A program made the position numbers and the translations under genes. Positions 1 through 7,947 of a stretch of 10,176 bases of DNA are shown piece after piece. Below the pieces are notes generated by a model. The model ran no database searches. It was not told the DNA's origin and saw only the letters and a program-made list of their open reading frames with translations. Source of the DNA: Coriobacteriia bacterium. Its GTDB lineage: Bacteria; Actinomycetota; Coriobacteriia; Anaerosomatales; PALSA-660. Where the stretch lies: contig PKWR01000102.1 of NCBI GenBank assembly GCA_003133285.1, positions 581-10,756 of the forward strand. The letters are read 5' to 3'. Numbering within the stretch: position 1 is the first letter of the stretch; every line of letters begins with the position of its first letter.

Positions 1-1596
<1,596 letters not shown>

Positions 1597-1602
1597 ACGC
1601 AC

Positions 1603-2949
1603 ATGGCGAAGGCACGCACGGCCTGGCGGTGCGCACAGTGTTCGCACGTCGAGGTCAAGTGGGCCGGTCGCTGCCCCGAGTGCGGGGAATACGGGACGTT
1701 CATCGAGGAGGCCGCGGAGAGATCCGGGGCCTCCTCGCGTGTCTCGATGCCGGTCACGCGCCCGGTGCGTCTCTCCGAGGTCCGGACCGCCGGCGACCGG
1801 CGGGTTCCCACGGGCATCGATGAATTCGATCGTGTGCTCGGTGGCGGTCTCGTGCGTGGCTCGATCGTGCTCCTTGGGGGCGAGCCCGGGATCGGCAAGT
1901 CGACGCTGCTGCTCCAGGTGGCCGATTCGCTCGCCCGCAGCGGGAAGCGCGTGCTCTACGTGTGCGGAGAGGAATCCCCGGCGCAGGTGAAGATGCGGGC
2001 CGAGCGCCTCGCGTGCGCGGGTGACATCGGTCTGCTGCCCGCCACCGACGTCACCTCCGTCGAGGCGGCTGCGCTGGAGGACCGAGCGGACGTGCTGATC
2101 GTCGACTCGATCCAGACGATGATCGACCCGGACGCTCCTGGCACCGCCGGATCGGTCGGCCAGGTCCGCGCCTCGACCGCGCGCCTCACACGCGTCGCCA
2201 AGGAGCATGGCGTCACCACGCTCCTGGTGGGCCATGTGACCAAGGAGGGGGCGATCGCAGGCCCGCGCGTCCTCGAGCACATGGTGGACACCGTGCTGTA
2301 CTTCGAGGGCGACCGCGACCACACCTTCCGTATCGTGCGCGCCGTGAAGAACCGCTTCGGCTCGATCTCCGAGATCGGCGTGTTCGAGATGGCCGAGGGA
2401 GGCCTGCGCGTCGTCGCCAACCCGTCGGCAGCCTTGCTCGAGCACCGTCCCGTCGGCGCCTCGGGATCCGCGGTGATGGCCGCAATGGAGGGCTCGCGCC
2501 CGGTCCTGGTCGAGATACAGGCGCTCGTGAGTCCCTCCTATCTGCAGATGCCCCGGCGCCTCGCGACGGGGATCGAACTGCCCCGGCTCCTGCAGGTGCT
2601 CGCGGTCCTGGAGCGGCACGCGGGCCTGACCTTCGGCCAGCAGGACGTGTACGTGTCGGTCGCCGGCGGCGTGAAGATCTCGGAGCCCGCCGCGGACCTG
2701 CCGCTCGCGCTCGCGCTCGCATCCGCGCGGCGCGACATCGCCCTTCCTTCGGGCCTCGCCTCGTTCGGGGAGCTCGGGCTCGCAGGCGAGGTGCGGCCCG
2801 TCGCGCACGCGGCAGCGCGCGCCGCCGAGGCCGCAAGACTCGGTCTCCACATCATCGCCGCGGCGCCGGGACGCGACACGGCGGTCCCCGGCGTCGACAT
2901 GCGCGCGATGGCATCCGTGTCGGCGGCGGTCGCCCTGGTGGGTGGCTGA
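1603..2949 (+). CDS. radA: DNA repair protein RadA (Sms), RecA/DnaB-like branch-migration ATPase
   Basis: RadA is a RecA-fold ATPase that helps branch migration and processing of recombination intermediates; in B. subtilis it also binds and restrains DisA. The 448 residues match the family's usual length. An N-terminal C4 zinc finger has C10, C13, C24 and C27, with the usual KWAGRCPEC context. The ATPase core shows Walker A GEPGIGKST (93-101), a Walker B-like VLIVDS (164-169) and the RadA-specific KNRFG motif (249-253). The C-terminal third (about 300-448) is the Lon-protease-like domain, with DVYVSVAGG and DLPLALALAS. The ATG at 1603 fits the family's MAK...T start. It lies 6 bases after the clpC stop and I see no convincing Shine-Dalgarno sequence, so translation is probably coupled to clpC. 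disA is the next gene downstream, as in many Gram-positive genomes. Confidence 0.97.
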   Translation: MAKARTAWRCAQCSHVEVKWAGRCPECGEYGTFIEEAAERSGASSRVSMPVTRPVRLSEVRTAGDRRVPTGIDEFDRVLGGGLVRGSIVLLGGEPGIGKSTLLLQVADSLARSGKRVLYVCGEESPAQVKMRAERLACAGDIGLLPATDVTSVEAAALEDRADVLIVDSIQTMIDPDAPGTAGSVGQVRASTARLTRVAKEHGVTTLLVGHVTKEGAIAGPRVLEHMVDTVLYFEGDRDHTFRIVRAVKNRFGSISEIGVFEMAEGGLRVVANPSAALLEHRPVGASGSAVMAAMEGSRPVLVEIQALVSPSYLQMPRRLATGIELPRLLQVLAVLERHAGLTFGQQDVYVSVAGGVKISEPAADLPLALALASARRDIALPSGLASFGELGLAGEVRPVAHAAARAAEAARLGLHIIAAAPGRDTAVPGVDMRAMASVSAAVALVGG

Positions 2950-2970
2950 CCGGGGCCCCTGCCGGCCGGG

Positions 2971-2976
2971 TACAAT
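2971..2976 (+). promoter_or_regulatory. Candidate -10 box (TACAAT) for disA
   Basis: TACAAT matches the sigma-A/sigma-70 -10 consensus at five of six positions and sits in the 54-base radA-disA gap. The best -35 is CTGACC at 2946-2951, overlapping the radA stop, with a long 19-base spacer. The spacer contains the palindrome GGGGCCCC (2952-2959). AT-rich words are rare in this GC-rich region, which adds some weight. The call is by eye only. Confidence 0.4.
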
Positions 2977-2993
2977 CGAGAACAGGAAGCCTG

Positions 2994-2999
2994 AGGAGG
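2994..2999 (+). promoter_or_regulatory. Shine-Dalgarno sequence fixing the TTG start of disA
   Basis: AGGAGG is a full anti-SD match ending 4 bases before the TTG at 3004. It supports this rare start codon over the in-frame GTG at 3022, which would lie 22 bases from it. Confidence 0.75.
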
Positions 3000-3003
3000 G
3001 ACG

Positions 3004-4065
3004 TTGGACGCGAAACCATCAGTGAAGGTCGCCGACGTGCTGCGTCGCGTCGCCCCCGGCACCGAGTTGCGCGAGGCGCTGGACAGCATCATCTCCGCCG
3101 ACGTGGGCGCGCTGATCGTCATCGGAGACATCCAGCATGTCGAGCCGCTGTGCGATGGCGGCTTCTCGCTGGGCGTCCCGTTCACGCCGCAGCGGTGCTT
3201 CGAGCTGGCGAAGATGGACGGGGCCATCCTGCTCGACGACGAGTGCCGGACGATCCTCCGCGCCAACGTCCATCTGGTCCCGAACGCGTCGCTGCCCACC
3301 ATGGAGACCGGCATGCGTCATCGGACGGCCGAGCGCGTGAGCCGGCAGTGCTCCGCGCTGGTCGTCTCGGTATCGCAGCGCCGCAACATCGTGAGCCTGT
3401 ATCGCGCCGGCCGGCGCATAACCGTGGAGGACGTGACCGTGGTCCTGGCGAAGGCGAACCAGGCCCTCCAGACACTGCAGCGCTACCGTATCCGCCTCGA
3501 CGAGGTCATGGCGCGGTTGACCCTTCTCGAGTTCGAGGACGCGGTGACCGTCGGCGACGTCGTCCTGGCCATGCAGCGCTCCGAGCTCGTGCAACGTGTG
3601 GCGCGTGAGGTCGCGCGCTACGTCGACCAGCTCGGCACCGAGGGCCGCCTCGTCGCCATGCAGGCCGAGGAGGTGACCGCGAACGTCAGCGATGAGCATG
3701 CGCTGATCCTGCGGGACTATCTGGTGACCTCCGGCGCCCGGCAGGCGACCGCGGCACGAATCGCCCTGTCGGAGATGACCCAGGAACAGGTGCTCGACGA
3801 TCTTGCGGTCACCACAGTCCTAGGCTTTCCGACCTCGGCGGACATGCTCGAACACCCCGTGCGTTCGCGCGGGTACCGGGTCCTGCGTCGCATCCCCTCG
3901 CTGCCGGGAGCGGTGATCAACCGCCTGGTGGAGCGCTTCTCGACGCTGGTGGCGCTTTCACGGGCGACCGAGGAGCAGCTCGACGAGGTCGATGGGGTCG
4001 GAGCGCGCCGGGCGCGCACCATCGCCGACGGCCTGCGCAGGTTGCGGGGCTCCGCGGCGGTCTAG
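3004..4065 (+). CDS. disA: DNA integrity scanning protein DisA, diadenylate cyclase
   Basis: DisA condenses two ATP into the second messenger c-di-AMP and scans DNA; branched recombination intermediates stop its synthesis. The 353 residues hold the three expected parts. The diadenylate cyclase domain (about 1-150) has DGA at 72-74 and RHR at 105-107 within ETGMRHRTAER, the same form I recall in B. subtilis. A helical linker (about 150-290) includes AKANQALQTLQRY and LGTEGRL. A C-terminal helix-hairpin-helix DNA-binding domain (about 298-350) includes EVDGVGARRARTI. The usual SERR after the RHR motif reads SQRR (124-127). The TTG start is chosen for its strong Shine-Dalgarno sequence and the family's N-terminal length. 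The gene lies 54 bases after radA, whose product is a known partner in B. subtilis. A -10-like box in the gap suggests it can also be transcribed on its own. Confidence 0.97.
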   Translation: MDAKPSVKVADVLRRVAPGTELREALDSIISADVGALIVIGDIQHVEPLCDGGFSLGVPFTPQRCFELAKMDGAILLDDECRTILRANVHLVPNASLPTMETGMRHRTAERVSRQCSALVVSVSQRRNIVSLYRAGRRITVEDVTVVLAKANQALQTLQRYRIRLDEVMARLTLLEFEDAVTVGDVVLAMQRSELVQRVAREVARYVDQLGTEGRLVAMQAEEVTANVSDEHALILRDYLVTSGARQATAARIALSEMTQEQVLDDLAVTTVLGFPTSADMLEHPVRSRGYRVLRRIPSLPGAVINRLVERFSTLVALSRATEEQLDEVDGVGARRARTIADGLRRLRGSAAV

Positions 4066-4123
4066 CGCCCGTCCGTTCGTCCGTCGAAGGTCCGCCGCTC
4101 GGGGCGAGGTTGTCAGGCGCTGG

Positions 4124-4132
4124 TGGTAGAAT
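4124..4132 (+). promoter_or_regulatory. Candidate extended -10 promoter (TGG-TAGAAT) for the PIN-TRAM/ispDF/gltX unit
   Basis: TGG followed by TAGAAT fits the extended -10 form TGn-TAnAAT, which can work without a good -35. No correctly spaced -35 is seen: TTGTCA at 4110-4115 would leave only 11 bases. The hexamer CGCTGG occurs on both sides (4118-4123 and 4133-4138). Transcription would begin near 4139, giving a leader of about 50 bases. Confidence 0.45.
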
Positions 4133-4158
4133 CGCTGGCGTATCATCGAACCGTTCAA

Positions 4159-4175
4159 GGGACGCGCAACGTCCC
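4159..4175 (+). promoter_or_regulatory. Perfect 6-bp hairpin in the leader of the PIN-TRAM gene
   Basis: GGGACG (4159-4164) and CGTCCC (4170-4175) are exact reverse complements around the 5-base loop CGCAA. The hairpin ends 6 bases before the Shine-Dalgarno sequence. No T-run follows, so it is not an intrinsic terminator. It may affect ribosome access or mRNA stability; the effect is inferred. Confidence 0.45.
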
Positions 4176-4181
4176 ACGCCT

Positions 4182-4186
4182 GGAGG
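4182..4186 (+). promoter_or_regulatory. Shine-Dalgarno sequence GGAGG supporting the GTG start at 4190
   Basis: GGAGG lies 3 bases before the GTG at 4190, a short but possible spacing. No other start codon lies within its reach. The alternative ATG at 4244 has no Shine-Dalgarno sequence of its own. Confidence 0.5.
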
Positions 4187-4189
4187 GGG

Positions 4190-5296
4190 GTGACGACGCG
4201 GGCGGCGCTCTGTATCGCGCTGCACGGCACGCGTCGCACACACATGTTCGTTCAGCTCACCCGGTTCGTCATGGCGACACTGGGCGCGCTGGCAGGTCTG
4301 AGCGTTCAGGGCCTCATCGATATGAATGCGCAGCTCGGCTACTCCGTCCCGACCGTCATCATCCTGTTCGTCATCCTCGGAGCGTCGATCGGCTTCATAT
4401 TCGGTGGAATGATCGGAAGGGAACTGCAGCGGAGCTACCTCTTCTTCGAGGACTACCTCCGCGGCATGTCCATCAGCGATCTCGTCCTCGCCGTCGTCGG
4501 CCTGCTGGTCGGCCTTGTCATCGCCCTCATCCTGTCCCAGCCCGTCCGCTCGCTGCAGCCACCGATCCTGGGTCTCGCCGGCCAGATGGGGCTCTATATC
4601 GTCTTCGCCTACGTGGGAGTCCGCGCGGCGCTGATCAAGCGGCGCGATGTCGCGCGCATTCTGGCGCATGCGGCTCCCGGGTCCGACGGCCCGGACGGCG
4701 CGTCCACGAAGGTCCTCGACACCAGCGCGGTGATCGACGGTCGTTTCGCCGAACTGCTGCGCGCCGGCTTCGTCGAGGGAAGCGTGCGCGTCCCCGGCTT
4801 CGTGCTCGCAGAGCTGCAGACGCTCGCCGATTCCGCTGACGACCTGCGCCGCGCTCGCGGCCGCCGCGGACTCGACCTGCTCGCCGTCCTGCGCACAGGC
4901 GAGCATGCCGTCGACGTGTTCTCCGTCGACTACCCGGATATCCCGGACGTCGACAGCAAGCTGGTCCAGCTGGCACGCGATGCGGGTGCCACGATCATCA
5001 CCGTTGACTACAACCTCACGCAGGTCGCGCGTGTCCAGGGTGTCGGGGTCCTCAACATCAACGACCTGGCCTCCTCTCTGAAGCCGGCGCATCTTCCCGG
5101 CGAGACCATCCGCATCAACATCGCGCGCGAGGGCAAGGAGTCCGACCAGGGCGTCGGCTACCTCACCGATGGCACGATGGTCGTCGTCCACAACGGCAAG
5201 CCCTACCTGGGCGAGGACGTCGACGTCATCGTCACTTCCGTGTTGCAGACCGCCGGTGGGCGCATGGTGTTCGCGCGCCCGAAGGTGGGGCTGTGA
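4190..5296 (+). CDS. Membrane-anchored PIN and TRAM domain protein (YacL/PilT family)
   Basis: This 368-residue protein joins four predicted transmembrane helices (about residues 26-125) to a cytoplasmic PIN nuclease-like domain and a C-terminal TRAM RNA-binding domain. It is the family of B. subtilis YacL, found in the same position after disA. The PIN domain keeps the acidic residues expected at a metal-dependent RNase site: D177 in LDTS, E208 in LAELQ, D255 in DVDSKL and D273 in VDYNL. The TRAM domain covers about residues 305-368. The RNA target is unknown and nuclease activity is inferred. The GTG start has GGAGG just ahead of it. ATG 4244, which removes 18 residues, gives an N-terminus closer to YacL but has no Shine-Dalgarno sequence. 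The stop overlaps the ispD start by 4 bases. In mycobacteria the gene ahead of ispD is carD instead. Confidence 0.93.
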   Translation: MTTRAALCIALHGTRRTHMFVQLTRFVMATLGALAGLSVQGLIDMNAQLGYSVPTVIILFVILGASIGFIFGGMIGRELQRSYLFFEDYLRGMSISDLVLAVVGLLVGLVIALILSQPVRSLQPPILGLAGQMGLYIVFAYVGVRAALIKRRDVARILAHAAPGSDGPDGASTKVLDTSAVIDGRFAELLRAGFVEGSVRVPGFVLAELQTLADSADDLRRARGRRGLDLLAVLRTGEHAVDVFSVDYPDIPDVDSKLVQLARDAGATIITVDYNLTQVARVQGVGVLNINDLASSLKPAHLPGETIRINIAREGKESDQGVGYLTDGTMVVVHNGKPYLGEDVDVIVTSVLQTAGGRMVFARPKVGL

Positions 5297-6006
5297 ACGC
5301 GGCCGTCATCGTCGCCGGTGGTTCGGGCGAGCGCTTCGGCCGTTCCGACGGGAAGCAGCTCGCGCTCGTGGCAGGAATGCCGGTCCTCGCGCACACCGTG
5401 GCTGCGTTCGAGTGCTGTGACGCCGTCGATGTGATCATCATCGTTGCGCATCCCGATCGCGTGGCGGCGTACCGCGCCCAGGCCGTCGATGCGATCGGCG
5501 CCCGCAAGGTCCTCGCTGTCATTCCGGGAGGAGCGACGCGCCGGGAGTCGGTGGCGGCGGGACTCGCGGCACTGCCGGACGGCTGTACCGCGGTCGCCGT
5601 GCACGACGGTGCCCGCGCGGCGGTGTCCGCCGACACGATCGCAGCGGGCTTCGCGGCGCTCGAGGCGGAACCGGGCCTCGACGGCGTGGTGGTCGGGCAT
5701 CCCGCTTTCGACACGATCAAGGAGGCGGACGCGGCCGGCCGCGTCACGGGCACGCCGGATCGTGCGGGCCTGTGGATCGCGCAGACGCCGCAGACGTTCA
5801 GGCTCCCGGCGCTCCTTCACGCCCATGAGCGTGTGGCCGCAGACGAGTTCGAGGGAACGGACGACGCCGGGCTGGTCGAGCGTTGCGGCGGCGAGGTCTT
5901 GATGCTCGAGGGGTCGCGCTGGAACATCAAGGTGACGGTCCCTGAGGACCTCGTCGTGCTGGAAGCGCTGCTGCACGAGCGGGGAGAGGCGGCTGGCCAT
6001 GTCTGA
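5293..6006 (+). CDS. ispD: 2-C-methyl-D-erythritol 4-phosphate cytidylyltransferase
   Basis: IspD catalyses the third step of the MEP isoprenoid pathway, joining CTP and methylerythritol phosphate into CDP-ME with release of pyrophosphate. The 237 residues match the family length. The N-terminal nucleotide-binding loop AGGSGERFG...KQ carries R14 and K21. Also present are VHDGARA (normally ending in P), DTIKEAD, TPDRAGLWIAQTPQTF and the C-terminal NIKVT with K213. The P-to-A change after the conserved GAR is the one departure seen in the core motifs. The GTG start overlaps the upstream stop as GTGA, and AAGGTGG (5282-5288) lies 4 bases before it. The end overlaps ispF by 8 bases. Overlaps on both sides indicate translational coupling within one operon, matching the consecutive roles of IspD and IspF in the pathway. 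Confidence 0.96.
   Translation: MNAAVIVAGGSGERFGRSDGKQLALVAGMPVLAHTVAAFECCDAVDVIIIVAHPDRVAAYRAQAVDAIGARKVLAVIPGGATRRESVAAGLAALPDGCTAVAVHDGARAAVSADTIAAGFAALEAEPGLDGVVVGHPAFDTIKEADAAGRVTGTPDRAGLWIAQTPQTFRLPALLHAHERVAADEFEGTDDAGLVERCGGEVLMLEGSRWNIKVTVPEDLVVLEALLHERGEAAGHV
5981..5989 (+). promoter_or_regulatory. Shine-Dalgarno sequence for ispF, inside ispD
   Basis: GGGGAGAGG lies 9 bases before the ATG at 5999 and within the last codons of ispD. It supports the overlapping start over the ATG at 6008. Confidence 0.6.
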
Positions 6007-6481
6007 GATGCGGATCGGCCTGGGCTACGACGTCCACGCGTTCGCGGAGGGCCGGGCCCTCGTGCTCGGCGGCGTTGAGATCGAGCACCCGGTGGGGCTC
6101 GCCGGCCACTCCGACGCCGACGTGCTCGTCCATGCGCTGATGGACGCCATCCTGGGCGCCATGCGCGCGGGCGACATCGGCGCGCACTTCCCCGACACGG
6201 ACGCCGCGTGGGCCGGTGCCTCGAGCATCGGGTTGCTGGCGCGGGTCGGAGACCTCATGCGCGCTGGCGGCTGGAATCTCGTCGATGCAGACACGGTGCT
6301 CGTGCTCGAGTCGCCCCGCATCTCGCCTCATCGCGACACCATGCGGATCCGCATGGCCGAGGCTCTCGGGGTCGACGCGGCGCGGATCGGGCTCAAGGCG
6401 ACCACGACCGAGGGGCTCGGAGCGACGGGCCGCGGCGAGGGCGTCGCGGCGCAGGCCGTCGTCCTGCTCGAGCGGTCCTAG
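5999..6481 (+). CDS. ispF: 2-C-methyl-D-erythritol 2,4-cyclodiphosphate synthase
   Basis: IspF cyclises the CDP-ME 2-phosphate made by IspE into MEcPP with loss of CMP. The 160 residues equal the usual length of this trimeric zinc enzyme. The metal ligands are D11 and H13 in GYDVHAF and H45 in the LAGHSDADVLVHA block, each three positions on from E. coli D8, H10 and H42. HFPDTD, ESPRISPH and the C-terminal KATTTEGLGATGRGEGVAAQAV are also typical. The ATG overlaps the end of ispD by 8 bases in another frame and has a Shine-Dalgarno sequence inside ispD. gltX starts 2 bases after the stop. IspE, which acts between IspD and IspF, is not in the window. Confidence 0.97.
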   Translation: MSEMRIGLGYDVHAFAEGRALVLGGVEIEHPVGLAGHSDADVLVHALMDAILGAMRAGDIGAHFPDTDAAWAGASSIGLLARVGDLMRAGGWNLVDADTVLVLESPRISPHRDTMRIRMAEALGVDAARIGLKATTTEGLGATGRGEGVAAQAVVLLERS

Positions 6482-6483
6482 TC

Positions 6484-7878
6484 ATGCCCGATCGTGTCCG
6501 CTTCTCGCCGGCTCCTTCGGGCGAGCTCCATCTCGGGGGCGCGCGGACCGCGCTGTTCAACTATCTGCTTGCGCGCTCGGGCGGCGGGACCTTCGTCGTC
6601 CGCATCGAGGACACCGACGCGGCCCGTTCGGACCTGAGCCGCGAGCGGGGGCTGCTCGGAGACCTGGCCTGGCTCGGCCTTTCGTGGAACGAGGGCCCCG
6701 ACGTCGGCGGTCCGTTCGGCCCCTACCGCCAGTCCGAGCGAACGGCGCACTATGCCGAGGCACTCGGCCGGCTCGAAGCGGCAGGTCGCGTCTACCGCTG
6801 CTTCTGCGCGGCGGCGACGCTCGAGGCCGGACGCCACACCGACGGTGACGGGCGCCGCCCGCCGCGCTACCGCGGGGGATGCAGATCGATCGACTCCGCG
6901 GAGTCACGCAGGCGTGCTGAGGCGGGGGAGCCGTTCGCATGGCGCTTCGCGGTCGACCCGGAACGCGAATGGGTGGTTCGCGACGTCATACACGGCGACG
7001 TCCGCTTCGCCGGGAGCGACATCGGCGACTTCCTGGTGGCCCGCCCGGACGCGACCCCCCTCTACGACCTGGCGTGCGCGGTCGATGACGCGGCGATGCG
7101 GATCACGCTGGTCATCCGCGGCGACGACCACCTGTCGAACACGCCGCGCCATCTGATGCTCCTCGAAGCGCTCGGAGCGACCGCCCCGAACTACGCTCAC
7201 GCCCCGCTGGTGCTCGGCGCGGACGGCCGGCCGCTCTCCAAGTCGCGCGGGGCCGAGTCCATCGCATCTCTGCGCGAGCAGGGCTATCTGCCGGCTGCGG
7301 TCGTCAACCATCTGGCGCTCCTCGGGTGGTCCGACCCGGCAGGGCGCGAGGTCCTCGGGACCGACGAGCTCGCGGAGGCGTTCGATCTCGCCCGCGTCTC
7401 GTCGTCGGCCCCGGCCCACGACCCTGCGCGGTTGCGCTGGCTGAACAAGCGCCACATGGCGCTGCTTCCGCGCGAGGACAGGGTCGCGCTCGTGGCGGAG
7501 CACGCCCCGGACCTTCCAGGCGCGGGGTCGCGCGCGGTGGCCGAGGCGCTGGCCGACGAGGTCGAGGTCGCGGGCGACGTCCGCGGGCTGGTCTCGGGCG
7601 TCGCCGAGCCGCTCGCCCCCGACGAGGAGGCCCTCGCGGCCCTCGCCTCGCCGGCGGCCCTGCCGGCCCTCGAGGTCGCTCTCGAGGCGCTGCGCGCGCC
7701 TGAGACCGGTGACCTGCGTGATGCGCTGCGCTCGGCGGGCCTGCCTCTGCGCGAGGCGTTCCCGGCCGTACGGGCCGCGCTGACCGGGCGCGCCCACGGT
7801 CTCCCGGCGGCGACCCTGCTGACCTTCCTCGGGAATGCCGAGGCCGTCCGGAGGCTCGAGCGCGCGCTGCGGGCGTGA
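6484..7878 (+). CDS. gltX: Glutamyl-tRNA synthetase (class I)
   Basis: GltX charges tRNA-Glu with glutamate and, in organisms using GatCAB, also tRNA-Gln. The 464 residues are full length for bacterial GluRS. The class I HIGH element is HLGG (16-19) in the context PSGELHLGGARTALFNYL. VRIEDTD and GPYRQSER follow. A zinc site C106-x-C108...Y129-x3-C133 matches the E. coli ligands C98, C100, Y121 and C125. The KMSKS element is LSKS (251-254) followed by RGA, where LSKRHG or LSKRDG is more usual. The alanine-rich C-terminal half is the anticodon-binding region and ends with LLTFLGNAEAVRRLERAL. The frame is open upstream to 6208 inside ispF, but homology begins at MPDRVRF, so ATG 6484 is chosen. 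It is 2 bases after ispF with only a weak GAG-type Shine-Dalgarno. Whether it is discriminating or not cannot be read here. Confidence 0.96.
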   Translation: MPDRVRFSPAPSGELHLGGARTALFNYLLARSGGGTFVVRIEDTDAARSDLSRERGLLGDLAWLGLSWNEGPDVGGPFGPYRQSERTAHYAEALGRLEAAGRVYRCFCAAATLEAGRHTDGDGRRPPRYRGGCRSIDSAESRRRAEAGEPFAWRFAVDPEREWVVRDVIHGDVRFAGSDIGDFLVARPDATPLYDLACAVDDAAMRITLVIRGDDHLSNTPRHLMLLEALGATAPNYAHAPLVLGADGRPLSKSRGAESIASLREQGYLPAAVVNHLALLGWSDPAGREVLGTDELAEAFDLARVSSSAPAHDPARLRWLNKRHMALLPREDRVALVAEHAPDLPGAGSRAVAEALADEVEVAGDVRGLVSGVAEPLAPDEEALAALASPAALPALEVALEALRAPETGDLRDALRSAGLPLREAFPAVRAALTGRAHGLPAATLLTFLGNAEAVRRLERALRA

Positions 7879-7898
7879 CGTGGGAGCGGACGGGTGGG

Positions 7899-7904
7899 TA
7901 CACT
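7899..7904 (+). promoter_or_regulatory. Candidate -10 box (TACACT) for cysE-cysS
   Basis: TACACT lies in the 69-base gltX-cysE gap. An acceptable -35, GTGACG at 7875-7880, overlaps the gltX stop with an 18-base spacer. The box is preceded by GG, as are the boxes before disA and the PIN-TRAM gene. Transcription would begin near 7911, leaving a leader of roughly 40-50 bases. Confidence 0.45.
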
Positions 7905-7947
7905 GACCCCCAAAGGTCCGACGTCCCCATGATCTCGAGAATCGCAG

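Noticed and set aside
4110..4115. TTGTCA as a -35 element for the box at 4127
   Set aside because: The spacer would be 11 bases, too short for sigma-70 type recognition.
4066..4123. A possible terminator after disA
   Set aside because: Only short imperfect inverted repeats such as CTCGGGGCGAG (4099-4109) are seen, with no T-run.
4123..4839. A 238-codon + strand open frame overlapping disA-PIN gap and the PIN-TRAM gene
   Set aside because: It is an out-of-frame shadow: arginine/histidine-rich, no domain, and it lies over a gene with intact membrane and catalytic motifs.
6208..6483. A 92-codon N-terminal extension of gltX from 6208
   Set aside because: The extension lies wholly within ispF in another frame, has low-complexity Arg/Gly-rich content, and GluRS homology starts exactly at ATG 6484.
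2998..7927. The word ACGTCCC/GGGACGT near all three candidate promoters (2998-3004, 4169-4175, 7921-7927) as a shared operator
   Set aside because: Orientation and distance to the -10 boxes differ, the disA copy overlaps the Shine-Dalgarno sequence, and GGGACGTT also occurs inside the radA coding sequence.
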